64,000 nt of DNA from Candidatus Flexifilum affinis (GCA_016713325.1 JADJPJ010000016.1:124001-188000), one strand, 5' to 3'. Shown: positions 25,407 to 34,778, counted from the stretch's first letter. The notes: generated from the sequence alone by a model not told the origin. Made by a program: numbers and translations.

Positions 25407-26450
25407 ATGTCCGCCCATACCGAGGCCGAGATCCAGGTACTGATCGCGCATCTGGAACTGGCCCATCCCAAAGAAACGCCGAACAACAACTTCTATGCCT
25501 TCTTCCCGAAGACTCTGGACGAGGCCGCGACCTACTTCCGGCGCTTCCGGGTTGACTGGGCGGCGGCGTACCGCAGCCTGCTGGCGCGCGGCCTGCTGCG
25601 GCGGGCGGGGGCCTCTTACGAACTGACCAGTGAGGGAGTCGTGGCGGCAGCGCGGGTGCGCGACGCGCGCCCGCCGATCTACTACTGGTACGAAGAGTTC
25701 TATGGCGAAGCGCCCTACAGCCCGGCCTTCGCGATGTACTGCGAGCGGCTGTTCGGCAAGGCACTGTGCCAGGACGGGTTCGCCGATATGGAACAGGTTG
25801 ACCTGGTGTTCGATGTCGCCCCGCTGGAGCCCGGTATGCGCGCGCTGGACCTGGGCTGCGGCACGGGGATGATCGCCGAATACCTGTCCGACGCGACGGG
25901 CGCGCAGGTCACCGGCATCGACTACAGCCCGACGGCGATCTTGCAGGCAGTGGAGCGAACGCGCTCCAAAGCCGATCGGCTGACGTTCCTGACGAGCAAC
26001 CTGGATGAACTGGAGCGGCTTCCCTTTCCAGCCGATCACTTCGACGTGATCACGGCCTTCGACAGCCTCTACATGCCCAGGGATCTGGACGCCACGCTGG
26101 CGCAAATGTGTAACCTGCTGGCGCCGGATGGGCGGATGGTGCTGTACTACACGCAAATGCTGTTCGACCCGGATGCGCCCCGCGATCTGCTGGCGCCAGA
26201 GCGGACGCCGCTGGGCGAGGCTCTGGAACGGGCGCTGCTGCCGTACAGTTTGCAGGATTTCTCGGCGCCGTGCTATGGTTTCTTGCAGCTCAAGCGGCAA
26301 ATCGGTGAGGCGCTGCGCGAGGCGTTCGCCGCCGAGGGGCGATCCTTCCTGGCCAATCACATTGTTGCGGAGTCCGAAGGCAGCACGGCGCCGTATGATC
26401 CGGAGACGGCGCGGCTGAGCCGGTATGTGTATGTGGTGGAGAAGTCATGA
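25407..26450 (+). CDS. SAM-dependent methyltransferase with N-terminal helical domain
   Basis: A 347-residue protein. The first 90 residues look like a winged-helix-type dimerisation domain (FRVDWAAAYRSLLARGLLRR, SYELTSEGVVAAAR). The class I catalytic domain follows: motif I ALDLGCGTGMIAEYL, motif II-like GIDYSPTAILQAVERT, NLDELERLPFPADHFDVITA (post-II), and DGRMVLYYTQML. This order fits small-molecule O/N-methyltransferases. The substrate cannot be read. The stop TGA overlaps a following ATG (26447), suggesting an operon with a short downstream frame. Confidence 0.75.
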   Translation: MSAHTEAEIQVLIAHLELAHPKETPNNNFYAFFPKTLDEAATYFRRFRVDWAAAYRSLLARGLLRRAGASYELTSEGVVAAARVRDARPPIYYWYEEFYGEAPYSPAFAMYCERLFGKALCQDGFADMEQVDLVFDVAPLEPGMRALDLGCGTGMIAEYLSDATGAQVTGIDYSPTAILQAVERTRSKADRLTFLTSNLDELERLPFPADHFDVITAFDSLYMPRDLDATLAQMCNLLAPDGRMVLYYTQMLFDPDAPRDLLAPERTPLGEALERALLPYSLQDFSAPCYGFLQLKRQIGEALREAFAAEGRSFLANHIVAESEGSTAPYDPETARLSRYVYVVEKS

Positions 26451-26615
26451 GGGATACACGCCGAACCGGATGAAAATGTCCACCTGCTCCAAGCCGCCTA
26501 CCGATGGTGGGAACGCCGCCCGCAGCACCGCGTTGAGCCGCAGTTCCCGCCGGATGTGCGGATTGACCTGTACCTGCCCTGGGAAGACGAAAGATTATGT
26601 CCATGTTCTGGGTGA
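26447..26615 (+). pseudogene. Short reading frame after the methyltransferase, probably frameshifted
   Basis: An ATGA overlap at 26447 starts MRDTRRTG then stops, while the adjacent frame (from 26451) stays open to 26615 and reads coding-like protein with two Trp pairs and a Pro-rich linker (HLLQAAYRWWERRPQ, VRIDLYLPWEDERL). One base inserted or deleted near 26470 would make a protein of about 55 residues. It overlaps the start of the next gene. No family recognised. Confidence 0.35.
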
Positions 26616-27283
26616 ATGACACACCCACGACGAAGGCCGAAGATTGGAAGTGGTCGCTGCAAGAGCCTGAGAAGCAGTGGAGGCCCGGATACTCAGCCTG
26701 GGCGCTTGCGCACTCATGGGAGGATGCACAGGGGTTTCCGCCTGAAATCCAACATATGCTTTCACCGCAGTTCCTGAATTTAACCCTGACGCAAGGTTGG
26801 GTTGAATATCAGGTGCCCATGCCGGGGTATGGCAAAGCATCCCACAACGATCTCTTTGTTTTGGCCAATTGCCTTGAGGGCGATCTCTGCATCGCGATTG
26901 AAGGCAAAGTCAGTGAGCCGTTGGGTCCGACAATCGCCGAGTGGCACAATCGAAGCGTCAATCGTGAGCGACGATTGGCGGGGATCCTGGAAACGATCGG
27001 TCTTCCACGCGCCATTCCGGAGACGATCCGCTATCAACTGCTGCACCGATTGGCATCGCCGGTCATTGCTGCCAATGTGACCTTCAATGTTCGACATGCG
27101 GTAATGATTGTTCATTCGTTCAGCGAATGGGATGCATCTTTCACCGATTTCGCTGCCCTCTTGACCTTGTACGGCACCAACGATGCCCGGCCAGGACAGC
27201 TCTATTTGCTGAAATCCATCGGCGACCTGAAACTCTACGCTGGCTGGGCACGCGGCGACCAACAGTTTCTATTGGGCGAATAA
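26597..27283 (+). CDS. Unknown protein, possibly PD-(D/E)XK nuclease-like
   Basis: A 228-residue soluble protein starting MSMFWVNDTPTTKAEDWKW. It contains SHNDLFVLA followed about 20 residues later by LCIAIEGKVSEPLG. The order N/D then E-x-K resembles the active-site spacing of PD-(D/E)XK nucleases, but this is only a pattern. A helical stretch follows (SVNRERRLAGILETIG, IRYQLLHRLASPVIAA), then the C-terminal IGDLKLYAGWARGDQQFLL. The opening WRPGYSAWALAHSWEDAQGF is distinctive. No assigned function. It overlaps the short frame before it, suggesting co-transcription. Confidence 0.55.
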   Translation: MSMFWVNDTPTTKAEDWKWSLQEPEKQWRPGYSAWALAHSWEDAQGFPPEIQHMLSPQFLNLTLTQGWVEYQVPMPGYGKASHNDLFVLANCLEGDLCIAIEGKVSEPLGPTIAEWHNRSVNRERRLAGILETIGLPRAIPETIRYQLLHRLASPVIAANVTFNVRHAVMIVHSFSEWDASFTDFAALLTLYGTNDARPGQLYLLKSIGDLKLYAGWARGDQQFLLGE

Positions 27284-27443
27284 CGATGCCAAGCGGAGTA
27301 TCATCTTCACCATGATCCGGACCGAGGGTGCGCTGCTGGCTGCCGATCTGCTCCAGCGCCCATGCCGATTCGCGACTTCTGGCTCGGGTTTTGCGTAAAC
27401 AGGCACAAGTGACGCATATATAGCTCACAAGGGGGAGCGCCCT

Positions 27444-28457
27444 ATGCAGGAGACACTGGTACAGGTCCGAGGCTTGAGCAAGCAGTTCAAGCGCGACAAC
27501 GGAGAGACCTTCTTCGCCGTCAAGGATGTCAGTCTGGAAATACGGCGCGGCGAGATCTTCAGCCTGCTTGGCCCCAACGGCGCCGGAAAAACCACCACCA
27601 TCTCGATGATCAGCGGGCTGCTCACGCCCACTCAGGGCGATGCCCTCATCGGCGGCAACTCGATCACCAAGAACCCACTGGCGGCGAAGAAGCTCCTGGG
27701 CGTGGTGCCGCAGGAGATCGCCCTCTATCCGACGCTCAGCGCCCGGCAGAATCTGGAATTCTTCGGCAAGATGCACGGCATGAGCGGTAAGGCGCTGGCC
27801 AACGCAGTCGAGGAAGTGCTGGACCTGATCGACCTGGGTGACCGGGCCAGGGATAAGGTCGAGAACTTCTCCGGCGGCATGAAGCGGCGCGTCAACATCG
27901 GCATCGGCATGCTGCACAAGCCGCAGTTGATCTACATGGACGAGCCGACAGTGGGCATCGACCCGCAGAACCGCCGGCGCATCCTCGACACCGTGCTGCG
28001 CCTGCGCAGCGAACTGAAGATGACCGTGCTGTACACCTCGCACCTGATGGAAGAGGTGCAGGAGATCAGCGACCGCGTCGGCATCATCGACCACGGGCAG
28101 ATGATTGCCGCCGGCACGGTGGGCGAGCTGATTCAAAAGATCGGCGAAGAGGACCGGCTGGTGTTCAAGGTGGGCGAACAGCAGGTGCCGGATGCGCTGC
28201 TGAAGCGCATGCAGGGCGAAGTGCCGACGGCCACCCACGCCCAGTTCGAACGGCGCGAGATCGCCAACGGTGACGAGGGTGGGCTGGCGAGCACCGAGGG
28301 ATACATCACGGTGTTTGCCTCGCGCGGGCGCAAGGCGCTGCCCGACATCATTCGCATCGCCAACGAGGCGGGGCTGGATATCCTCTCCGTCGAAGTGCGC
28401 GAACCCGACCTGGAAGCCGTCTTCCTGCACCTGACCGGCCGCGCCCTGCGCGACTGA
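27444..28457 (+). CDS. ABC-2 transporter, ATP-binding subunit
   Basis: A 337-residue ATPase of the DrrA/CcmA type: Walker A GPNGAGKTTT, Q-loop VVPQEIALYPTLS, signature NFSGGMKRRVNIGIGMLHKP, Walker B LIYMDEPTVGIDPQNRR, and switch His in YTSHLMEEVQEI. A C-terminal tail of about 100 residues (from VGEQQVPDALLKRM) is longer than in minimal subunits. It drives the two permeases encoded next, exporting an unidentified lipid, drug or polymer. GGGGGAG before the ATG at 27444 is the ribosome site. Confidence 0.9.
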   Translation: MQETLVQVRGLSKQFKRDNGETFFAVKDVSLEIRRGEIFSLLGPNGAGKTTTISMISGLLTPTQGDALIGGNSITKNPLAAKKLLGVVPQEIALYPTLSARQNLEFFGKMHGMSGKALANAVEEVLDLIDLGDRARDKVENFSGGMKRRVNIGIGMLHKPQLIYMDEPTVGIDPQNRRRILDTVLRLRSELKMTVLYTSHLMEEVQEISDRVGIIDHGQMIAAGTVGELIQKIGEEDRLVFKVGEQQVPDALLKRMQGEVPTATHAQFERREIANGDEGGLASTEGYITVFASRGRKALPDIIRIANEAGLDILSVEVREPDLEAVFLHLTGRALRD

Positions 28458-28489
28458 TCGGTGCGCCTGCTTCCTGAAGGGAGTTCACA

Positions 28490-29821
28490 ATGCTGCGCAA
28501 AATCTGGGTCATCGCTTACAAAGACCTGTATATCACGTTTACCGACCGCAACCTGATCCTGATCATGATCGTCACGCCGCTGGCGCTGGCGTCGATCATC
28601 GGGCTGGCGTTCGGCGGATTCATCGGCGGGGGCGGCAGCGACGTGCCGGTTCAGAACATCCCGGTGGCGGTGGTCAACCTCGACCAGGGCATGGAGATGG
28701 GCGGCACGGTGCTCAACCAGGGGCAGATCTTCATCGACGCCCTGGTGCCGCAGGGCGAGCCGGACCCCGACAACGTTTTGCACCAACTGACGGATGCGGT
28801 CGCCGTCGAGACTGCGGAGGCGGCGCGTGCCGGGGTCAACGACGGCACATATAGCGTGGCGATCATCATCCCGGCATCATTTACGGAGAGCCTGAGCGTT
28901 ACGCAGACCAAGACGGACCTGACGCCGGTGCAGATCGAGGTCTACGCCAGCCCGACGGCGCCGGTCTCGACCAACGTCGTCGGCAGCATCGTCGAGGGCT
29001 TCAGTAATCAGATCGCCATGGGCAGCATCACCGTCGCCTCGACCATCGGTGCGCTGACCGACCGGGCGACGACGAACCCGCTGTTCGGCCTGCAATTCGC
29101 GGCGGCGGCGAGCACCGGCGAGTTCAACCCCGACTTTTCGGCCGCGTATCAGCCGGGTTCCGCGCTGGTGCGCATCGAACAGCAGAGCATCACCGGCGAA
29201 GCGGTGGCCTTCAACCCGCTCGTGGCCTTCGGATCGGCACAGGCGGTGTTCTTCATGATGTTCACCGCCATGGGCGGCGCGAACAACGTCATGGAGGAGC
29301 AGCGCGCCTGGACGCTTCAGCGGCAGCTCGTCACGCCGACGCCGCGCATGGTGCTGCTGCTCGGCAAGATGGTCGGCACCTTCATCACCTGCGTGGTCCA
29401 GGTGGTCATTCTGGTGCTGGCGCTGACGCTGGTCGGCAGCCTGATCGCCGGCGAGCTTCAGTTCATCTGGGGCACCAACCTCTTCCTGCTGGCGCTGGTC
29501 ATCCTGTTCGTGTCGCTGGCGGCTTCGGGCGTGGCCTCGCTGGTTGCCGGTCTGGTGCGCACCCCCGAGCAGGGCAATACCATCGGCGGCGTGATCTCCA
29601 TCCTGTTCGGGTTGTTCAGCGGCGCCTTCTTCAACATTCAGGCGATCCCCGGCGCGGACGTGATCAGTCGGCTGACGGTCAACTACTGGGGCGTCGAAGC
29701 ATTCCTCAAGCTGTCGCAGAATCAGACGGACATCGGCCTGAACCTGATCGTCCTGCTGATCCTGGGCGCGGTCTTCTTCACCGCCGGCCTGTATATCTTC
29801 AACCGCCGGTTGAGCGTGTAA
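28490..29821 (+). CDS. ABC-2 permease 1
   Basis: A 443-residue membrane protein of the YhgE/ABC-2 type. An N-terminal helix (LILIMIVTPLALASIIGLAF) is followed by an external domain of about 190 residues, then a C-terminal block of five or six helices (NPLVAFGSAQAVFFMMFTAM, FITCVVQVVILVLALTLVGS, LFLLALVILFVSLAASGVAS, IGGVISILFGLFSGAFFNIQ, LIVLLILGAVFFTAGLYIFN). AAGGGAG precedes the ATG. It is one half of a heterodimeric exporter with the next gene, powered by the ATPase before it. Confidence 0.85.
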   Translation: MLRKIWVIAYKDLYITFTDRNLILIMIVTPLALASIIGLAFGGFIGGGGSDVPVQNIPVAVVNLDQGMEMGGTVLNQGQIFIDALVPQGEPDPDNVLHQLTDAVAVETAEAARAGVNDGTYSVAIIIPASFTESLSVTQTKTDLTPVQIEVYASPTAPVSTNVVGSIVEGFSNQIAMGSITVASTIGALTDRATTNPLFGLQFAAAASTGEFNPDFSAAYQPGSALVRIEQQSITGEAVAFNPLVAFGSAQAVFFMMFTAMGGANNVMEEQRAWTLQRQLVTPTPRMVLLLGKMVGTFITCVVQVVILVLALTLVGSLIAGELQFIWGTNLFLLALVILFVSLAASGVASLVAGLVRTPEQGNTIGGVISILFGLFSGAFFNIQAIPGADVISRLTVNYWGVEAFLKLSQNQTDIGLNLIVLLILGAVFFTAGLYIFNRRLSV

Positions 29822-29836
29822 GGGGGTGGCTGAACT

Positions 29837-31117
29837 ATGAAGCGAATCATCGATATTGCCCTCAACGACCTGCGGATCATTTTCAAGGACCGCGGCATCT
29901 GGATTAATCTGGTTGTCCTGCCGATTGTGATCGCGGTGGCCGTCGGTTATGCCAATGGCGCGGGCGTCACGGCCAACCCCGGCCCGGTGCGCATTCGCGT
30001 CGATGTGTTTGACGCCGACGGCAGCGCGGAGTCGGCGCAGTTTCTCGAACAGGTGCGGGCGGTCAACAGCAATCTCGTGCTGTGCCCGATGGACCAGACC
30101 GAAGCCGATGTTTGTGGGCTGGGCGGCGTGGATCTGACGCCGGAGCTGGCGCAGACGCGGCTGGAAGACCAGGTAGCCCTGGCGACGCTGGAGATCCCGG
30201 TTGGGTTTGGCGCGGCGCTGACGAGTGGCGAAGCGGTCAACGTTGTCTACCGTTCCAACGAGGATGCCACGGCGCCCAGTTACATTTTGCAGGCGGTGCA
30301 GGCGGCGGCGACGCGGCTGAGCGGGGCGCAGATCGCCGGACAGGTGGGCGGGCAGATCGCCGACACGCTGACGTTCTTGCAGTTCAGTGACGACGCCGAC
30401 CGGGCGGCTTTCGTAGAGTCAATCCAGGGGCGCGCGGCGCAGGAATGGGAGGCGGACCTGATCGCCGTGGAGACGGTGCAGGCCTCGCTCGACCCGTCCA
30501 CGACGCAGGGACTCAACACGGGAGAGGGCTTCGCGCAGTCGATCCCCGGCATGGCGTCGATGTATGTCATGTTCACGGTACTGCCGGCGGCTTCGGCCTT
30601 CATCCTGGAGCGCAAGAACTGGACGCTTCAGCGGTTAGCGACGCTGCCGGTCAGCCGGACGCAAATCCTGGCCGGGAAGCTCCTGGCGCGCTTCACCATG
30701 GGCATGATCCAGTACGCCATCCTGTTCGGCTTCGGGGTGCTGGTGCTGAACGTGAACTTCGGCTCTCAGCCGCTGACCATGCTGCCGGTGATGATGGCCT
30801 ACACGGCCTGCGTCACGGCGCTGGCGCTGGCGCTGACGACGTTCATCACCACCGACATGCAGGCGCAGGGGATCACCCTGTTCATGTCGCTGACGCTGGC
30901 GCCATTGGGCGGCGCGTGGTGGCCGCTGGAGATCGTGCCGGAGTGGATGCGGGTCGTCGGCCATATCTCGCCGATCGCCTGGGCGATGGACGCCTACCGG
31001 GAGATCATCTTCTACGGCGGTGGGCTGGGCGACGTGATCGTGCCGATCGTGGTGCTGCTGGCGGCGACGGTCGTGCTGTTCGCCGTGGGGGTGACGCGGT
31101 TCCGCTTCACGAAATGA
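29837..31117 (+). CDS. ABC-2 permease 2
   Basis: A 426-residue paralogue of the preceding permease: N-terminal helix (IWINLVVLPIVIAVAVGYAN), external domain (about residues 40-210), then five or six helices with the ABC-2 pattern (SIPGMASMYVMFTVLPAASA, ILERKNWTLQRLATLPVSRT, TQILAGKLLARFTMGMIQYA, GWxxPLEIVPEW-like segment). It completes the exporter with the two genes upstream. AGGGGGTGG lies before the ATG and the gap to the previous stop is 15 bp. A SIR2-like gene follows 63 bp later. Confidence 0.85.
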   Translation: MKRIIDIALNDLRIIFKDRGIWINLVVLPIVIAVAVGYANGAGVTANPGPVRIRVDVFDADGSAESAQFLEQVRAVNSNLVLCPMDQTEADVCGLGGVDLTPELAQTRLEDQVALATLEIPVGFGAALTSGEAVNVVYRSNEDATAPSYILQAVQAAATRLSGAQIAGQVGGQIADTLTFLQFSDDADRAAFVESIQGRAAQEWEADLIAVETVQASLDPSTTQGLNTGEGFAQSIPGMASMYVMFTVLPAASAFILERKNWTLQRLATLPVSRTQILAGKLLARFTMGMIQYAILFGFGVLVLNVNFGSQPLTMLPVMMAYTACVTALALALTTFITTDMQAQGITLFMSLTLAPLGGAWWPLEIVPEWMRVVGHISPIAWAMDAYREIIFYGGGLGDVIVPIVVLLAATVVLFAVGVTRFRFTK

Positions 31118-31180
31118 ACAAGCTGCGGGGGTATGCGCGCAAGAGCGCATGCCCCCGCTCATTCTTAAGGAGAGACGATT

Positions 31181-32269
31181 ATGACATCAGGAGAGAGAAC
31201 GACCCAGGAATCTGCAATCGATCAACTGTGCACAATGTACCGCGATGTTCCTCAGATCGGGCTGGTCCTGGGGGCCGGCGTTTCCATGGGCTCCGGAGTC
31301 CCAAGTTATCTCGAACTGGCGCGCCAGCTTTTCAGCCGTGCTACCGGATCGGCCGCCGCCGAACAGGGAGACACGGACCCCGACAAGATGATTCAGTATG
31401 CAGTGGATCATCTAGAGAAACGGGAAAAGCTGCGGTTGTACGTCAAAGAGGCGCTCTACGCGCGCGTCGACACGCAGCGATCGCACAAGATGCTGGGCAG
31501 CAAGACCTACCGTGACAATGCCACTCTGGACGCGGTCATCTCGTTCTGTGCCGCGATACCCGGTTCACCGCTTGTGCCCGAGTCAACGGCTCGCAGCGAG
31601 ACCAACCCGAAGGTCGGTGGCATCCTCACGACCAACTACGACAGTCTGGTCGAGGGCGCGTTCGGCAGCAAATATGGCAAGAAGCTGCTGAAACCGGTTG
31701 GCCGCGAAGGGGCGCGCGAGGAAATGCCCGGTAAGCGGGTGATCCCGGTTTACCACATGCATGGGTATGTGAGTTACGTCGACGATCCGGACGAACCTGA
31801 TCGCGTCAAGGCGTCGGATCTGGTGATCGCGGAAGAAGATTACTACCGCGCCTTCTACAATCTGCTCGGTTTTGGCAACATCGTGGCGATGAGCTTCCTG
31901 CGCCGGTTCCCCTGCCTGTTCATCGGCTGCTCGATGCAGGACCGCAACATTCGGCGCATCCTCTACCACCTGCGCCGTGAACGCATCGACGCCACGGCGG
32001 TCGTTCAACATTACGCCCTGCTGACTCCACGCGCGGCGGACGCCGATGCGATGGACGACGCGCTGCTGCGATCCCTCGGAGTCGTGCCGATCCGCCTGGC
32101 GCAACCCCTGGAAGAGGGGCCGACCTTTGGTGAGCAGGTCGAAGCGATCCTGGAACGGCTGTATGTGTCACTCGACGGACTGGAGCCGGAATACTGGCAG
32201 GCGGTCAAACGAGGCGGCTGGTCGCATAAAAAACATGATCCGGCCCTGGAGGCCTCACCCCTCGGCTGA
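31181..32269 (+). CDS. SIR2-like (SIR2_2-type) domain protein
   Basis: A 362-residue stand-alone SIR2-like protein. Motifs are GLVLGAGVSMGSGVPSY (NAD-binding GAGxS), VGGILTTNYDSLVEGAF (TTNYD), VIPVYHMHGYVSY (catalytic-type His) and CLFIGCSMQDRNIRRIL (GxSxxDxN). These are the hallmarks of SIR2-like NADase domains used in anti-phage systems (Thoeris ThsA, DSR, Avs-like proteins) as well as of other bacterial NAD-hydrolases. No partner such as TIR, pAgo or HerA lies next to it, so a defence role is only a hypothesis. GGAG precedes the ATG by nine bases. Confidence 0.75.
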   Translation: MTSGERTTQESAIDQLCTMYRDVPQIGLVLGAGVSMGSGVPSYLELARQLFSRATGSAAAEQGDTDPDKMIQYAVDHLEKREKLRLYVKEALYARVDTQRSHKMLGSKTYRDNATLDAVISFCAAIPGSPLVPESTARSETNPKVGGILTTNYDSLVEGAFGSKYGKKLLKPVGREGAREEMPGKRVIPVYHMHGYVSYVDDPDEPDRVKASDLVIAEEDYYRAFYNLLGFGNIVAMSFLRRFPCLFIGCSMQDRNIRRILYHLRRERIDATAVVQHYALLTPRAADADAMDDALLRSLGVVPIRLAQPLEEGPTFGEQVEAILERLYVSLDGLEPEYWQAVKRGGWSHKKHDPALEASPLG

Positions 32270-32417
32270 CACGCGTCTCAATTGGGCTGGCCGACACAGA
32301 GAAGCCAGCCATTTGCGGTGATATTCCTAAATTTGAGGATGACGGCGCATGCTTCATGAGTCAGGAATCACCTGTCGGCGATCCCTTACTCATCTCTCGT
32401 TTCTCATTTCTTTTGTT

Positions 32418-32966
32418 CTATCTCTCCATCCACCGCCGGCCACCTTCGGCCAGGGCGGCGGCGATCACGGCCTTGGCCACATCGAAGAGGAGGAAGGCGC
32501 CCGCGCCGGCGGCGATGGCCGCGTCCCAGCTCAGGCCGGTGACCGCCTTCAGCCAGGGCACGCCACACAGATAGATGGCCAGCACGCCGGCGACACCGGC
32601 CAGCCAGCGGCTCCAAACCCGAGTCGCGCCCCGCTCGGCCAGCCAGCCGGCGACGAACGCTCCGACGACGAAGCCGATCAGGTAACCGCCGGTGGTGCCG
32701 GCGAAGGCCGCCGCACCCAGGCCGCGCGCATCGACCGGCAGGCCGAGGGCGATCAGGGCGACGTAAGCGAGCTGGCTGAGCATGCCGTCACGGCTGCCGA
32801 GGATCAGGCCGGCCAGCAGCACGGCCAGCGGCTGAAGGGTGAACGGCACCGGCTCCAGCGGGATGCTGATGCGGGCTGCCAGGATGGTGCTCAGGGTAAA
32901 GGCGGCGATCGAGGCCAGGCGGTAGGCCGGCGACCAGTCGCGCGTCCGGGGCAGGGAACGAAGCAT
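32418..32966 (-). CDS. bioY: Biotin transporter substrate-binding subunit BioY
   Basis: A 182-residue protein starting MLRSLPRTRDW at 32966; the open frame extends up to 33098 but without family homology. It has six membrane helices and the BioY pattern: SIPLEPVPFTLQPLAVLLAG, LALGLPV-like segment ending RGLGAAAFAGTTGGYLIGF, and GVPWLKAVTGLSWDAAIAAG. BioY is the S component of ECF biotin importers; no bioM/bioN genes are nearby, so a shared ECF module or stand-alone use is likely. The upstream gap 32967-33170 has no gene. Confidence 0.88.
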   Translation of the reverse strand: MLRSLPRTRDWSPAYRLASIAAFTLSTILAARISIPLEPVPFTLQPLAVLLAGLILGSRDGMLSQLAYVALIALGLPVDARGLGAAAFAGTTGGYLIGFVVGAFVAGWLAERGATRVWSRWLAGVAGVLAIYLCGVPWLKAVTGLSWDAAIAAGAGAFLLFDVAKAVIAAALAEGGRRWMER

Positions 32967-33170
32967 GGAATCTCTTCCTTCCAGACTTTGCGGAAGTTGA
33001 GGACGGTTCAAGTACTGAGTAGAAAGTGCTGAGTACTGAGGAAGTACCCGCTTGAGGTAGTCTGTGAGGTGCTTTGTTAGGGCAGACCCATGGGCCACCC
33101 CGAATGGGCGCTCCTGCGCTCTTTACACCCACCGACTCAGCACTCAGTCCTCAGCACTTTTCACTTGTGT

Positions 33171-33485
33171 TTACGTCTTGTTTCCGGCCATGGGTTCGAC
33201 GACGATCTCGACCAGTTCGAAGCCGGGCTTGAGGCGGGTGGAAGCCGGGCCAGCGGCCTCGGTGGTCTGCACTTTATCCCAATCGCGCTCGATCAGCGTG
33301 ACCGTGGTGCCCATCCCGTGCAGCTCGAAACGGGTGTAGAGCTTGCCCGACTCCTGCGCATTGCGGAAGTAGGCGATCCGCCCGTTCGGATCCATCCGGC
33401 GCAGCTTGCCCTTGGCGCGACTGAACGACATCGTCTTCAATTGGTTGAGAAGCTGCTCGCGTTCTGCGCGGTTCAAATATGCCAT
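33171..33485 (-). CDS. Conserved hypothetical protein, 104 residues
   Basis: A small soluble protein: a helical N-terminus (LNRAEREQLLNQLKTMSFSR, AKGKLRRMDPNGRIAYFR), then a beta-rich part (GKLYTRFELHGMGTTVTLIE) and a charged tail. Nucleic-acid binding is conceivable from the basic first half. Codon use and start (ATG 33485) look genuine. It is divergent from xseA across a 76-bp gap that holds the xseA promoter. Family not recognised. Confidence 0.6.
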   Translation of the reverse strand: MAYLNRAEREQLLNQLKTMSFSRAKGKLRRMDPNGRIAYFRNAQESGKLYTRFELHGMGTTVTLIERDWDKVQTTEAAGPASTRLKPGFELVEIVVEPMAGNKT

Positions 33486-33533
33486 CGCTGAGACCTCATG
33501 GTGGTTGGTTTACGGATCGTACCGCTTCAATTG

Positions 33534-33539
33534 TATAAT
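33534..33539 (+). promoter_or_regulatory. -10 element for xseA
   Basis: TATAAT 28 bp before the xseA start; a weak -35 (TTTACG, 19-bp spacer) lies at 33509. It sits in the 80-bp divergent gap. Confidence 0.5.
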
Positions 33540-33566
33540 CCCCAGGGCCGACGGCAAGAGGTGGAC

Positions 33567-34778
33567 ATGATGATCCCGGAAATTGCATTGAGTGTCACCG
33601 ATCTGACACTGTATATTCGCGGCCTGTTCGAGCAGGACACGCGGCTGAAAGACGTGTGGGTGCAGGGCGAAGTCTCGAACTTTCGCAAGGCTTCCTCCGG
33701 GCATCTGTACTTCACGCTCAAGGACGGCCGCGCGTCGATGCGCTGCGTGGTGTGGAAATCGACGGCGATGCGCATGCACAGTCTGCCGCGCGAGGGCGAC
33801 GCCGTCATGGCCCATGGTTACGTCTCGGTTTATGATCCCCAGGGTGAATACCAGCTTTACGCCGACCGTGTGCGGCCGGTGGGCGTGGGCGATCTGTATG
33901 CGCAGTTCGAACGGCTCAAGAGCCAGCTGGAGGCCGAGAGCCTGTTCGACGCCGAACGAAAGCGGCCGCTGCCCGTTTTCCCGCACGTGATCGGCGTGGT
34001 GACTTCGCCCGAGGCTGCCGCTTTTCAGGATGTGCTGAACGTGCTGCGCCGACGCTTCCCGCTGACCCAGGTGGTGCTGTCGCCGACGCTGGTGCAGGGG
34101 GCCGAGGCCCCGCCGCAGATCGTCCGGGCCATCGATCGGCTCAACCGGCGGACGGATGTCGAGGTGATCCTGGTTTGCCGAGGCGGAGGCAGCATTGAAG
34201 ACCTGTGGGCTTTCAACGACGAAGGGGTGGCTCGTGCCGTGGCGTCCAGCCGGCTCCCGGTAATCAGCGGGGTTGGCCACGAGGTTGACTTCACAATCTG
34301 CGATTTCGCCGCCGACGAACGTGCGCCCACGCCTTCGGCCGCCGCCGAGATGCTCACACCGGACATCGCCGAGCTGCGGGCCGGCGTCGCCTGGCTGGGC
34401 GATCAGCTTCGCGACCGTTTCACCCGCCAACTGAACACCCGGCGCGAGGATCTGGACTCCGACGCTCGGGCACTGCGGAGCTTTTCACCGCTGGCGCGGG
34501 TGCGCATCCACCGCCAGCGGCTGGACGATTGGAGCGCCCGCCTGAACAGCGCGCAGAAGGGCCGGGTGGCGCTGCTGCACGAACGAGTCGCGGCGCGCGG
34601 CCTGGCGCTGACGGCGGCTAGCCCGGCGGCCATCCTGGCGCGCGGCTATGCCCTGGTGACCGATGCGGCCACTGGCGCGCGTATCACCAGCAGCCGGCGG
34701 TCCGATGCGGCGTCAACCCAATGGATCGTCCAGTTTCATGACGGCAGAATTCATGTTAACGTGGAAGAGGAACAATGA
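33567..34778 (+). CDS. xseA: Exodeoxyribonuclease VII large subunit
   Basis: A 403-residue protein starting MMIPEIALSVTDLTLYIRGL at 33567, after AAGAGGTGG. The N-terminal OB-fold (DVWVQGEVSNFRKASSGHLY, FTLKDGRASMRCVVWKS) is followed by the catalytic domain (GVVTSPEAAAFQDVLNVLRR, VILVCRGGGSIEDLWAFNDE, FAADERAPTPSAAAEM) and a C-terminal helical part. It degrades ssDNA together with XseB in the cytoplasm. It overlaps the xseB start by four bases. The size is typical. Confidence 0.92.
   Translation: MMIPEIALSVTDLTLYIRGLFEQDTRLKDVWVQGEVSNFRKASSGHLYFTLKDGRASMRCVVWKSTAMRMHSLPREGDAVMAHGYVSVYDPQGEYQLYADRVRPVGVGDLYAQFERLKSQLEAESLFDAERKRPLPVFPHVIGVVTSPEAAAFQDVLNVLRRRFPLTQVVLSPTLVQGAEAPPQIVRAIDRLNRRTDVEVILVCRGGGSIEDLWAFNDEGVARAVASSRLPVISGVGHEVDFTICDFAADERAPTPSAAAEMLTPDIAELRAGVAWLGDQLRDRFTRQLNTRREDLDSDARALRSFSPLARVRIHRQRLDDWSARLNSAQKGRVALLHERVAARGLALTAASPAAILARGYALVTDAATGARITSSRRSDAASTQWIVQFHDGRIHVNVEEEQ

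Noticed and set aside
27444..31117. ABC-2 exporter as the lasso peptide exporter
   Set aside because: It is 12 kb away past several unrelated genes, and lasso exporters are usually single fused ABC proteins beside the cyclase.
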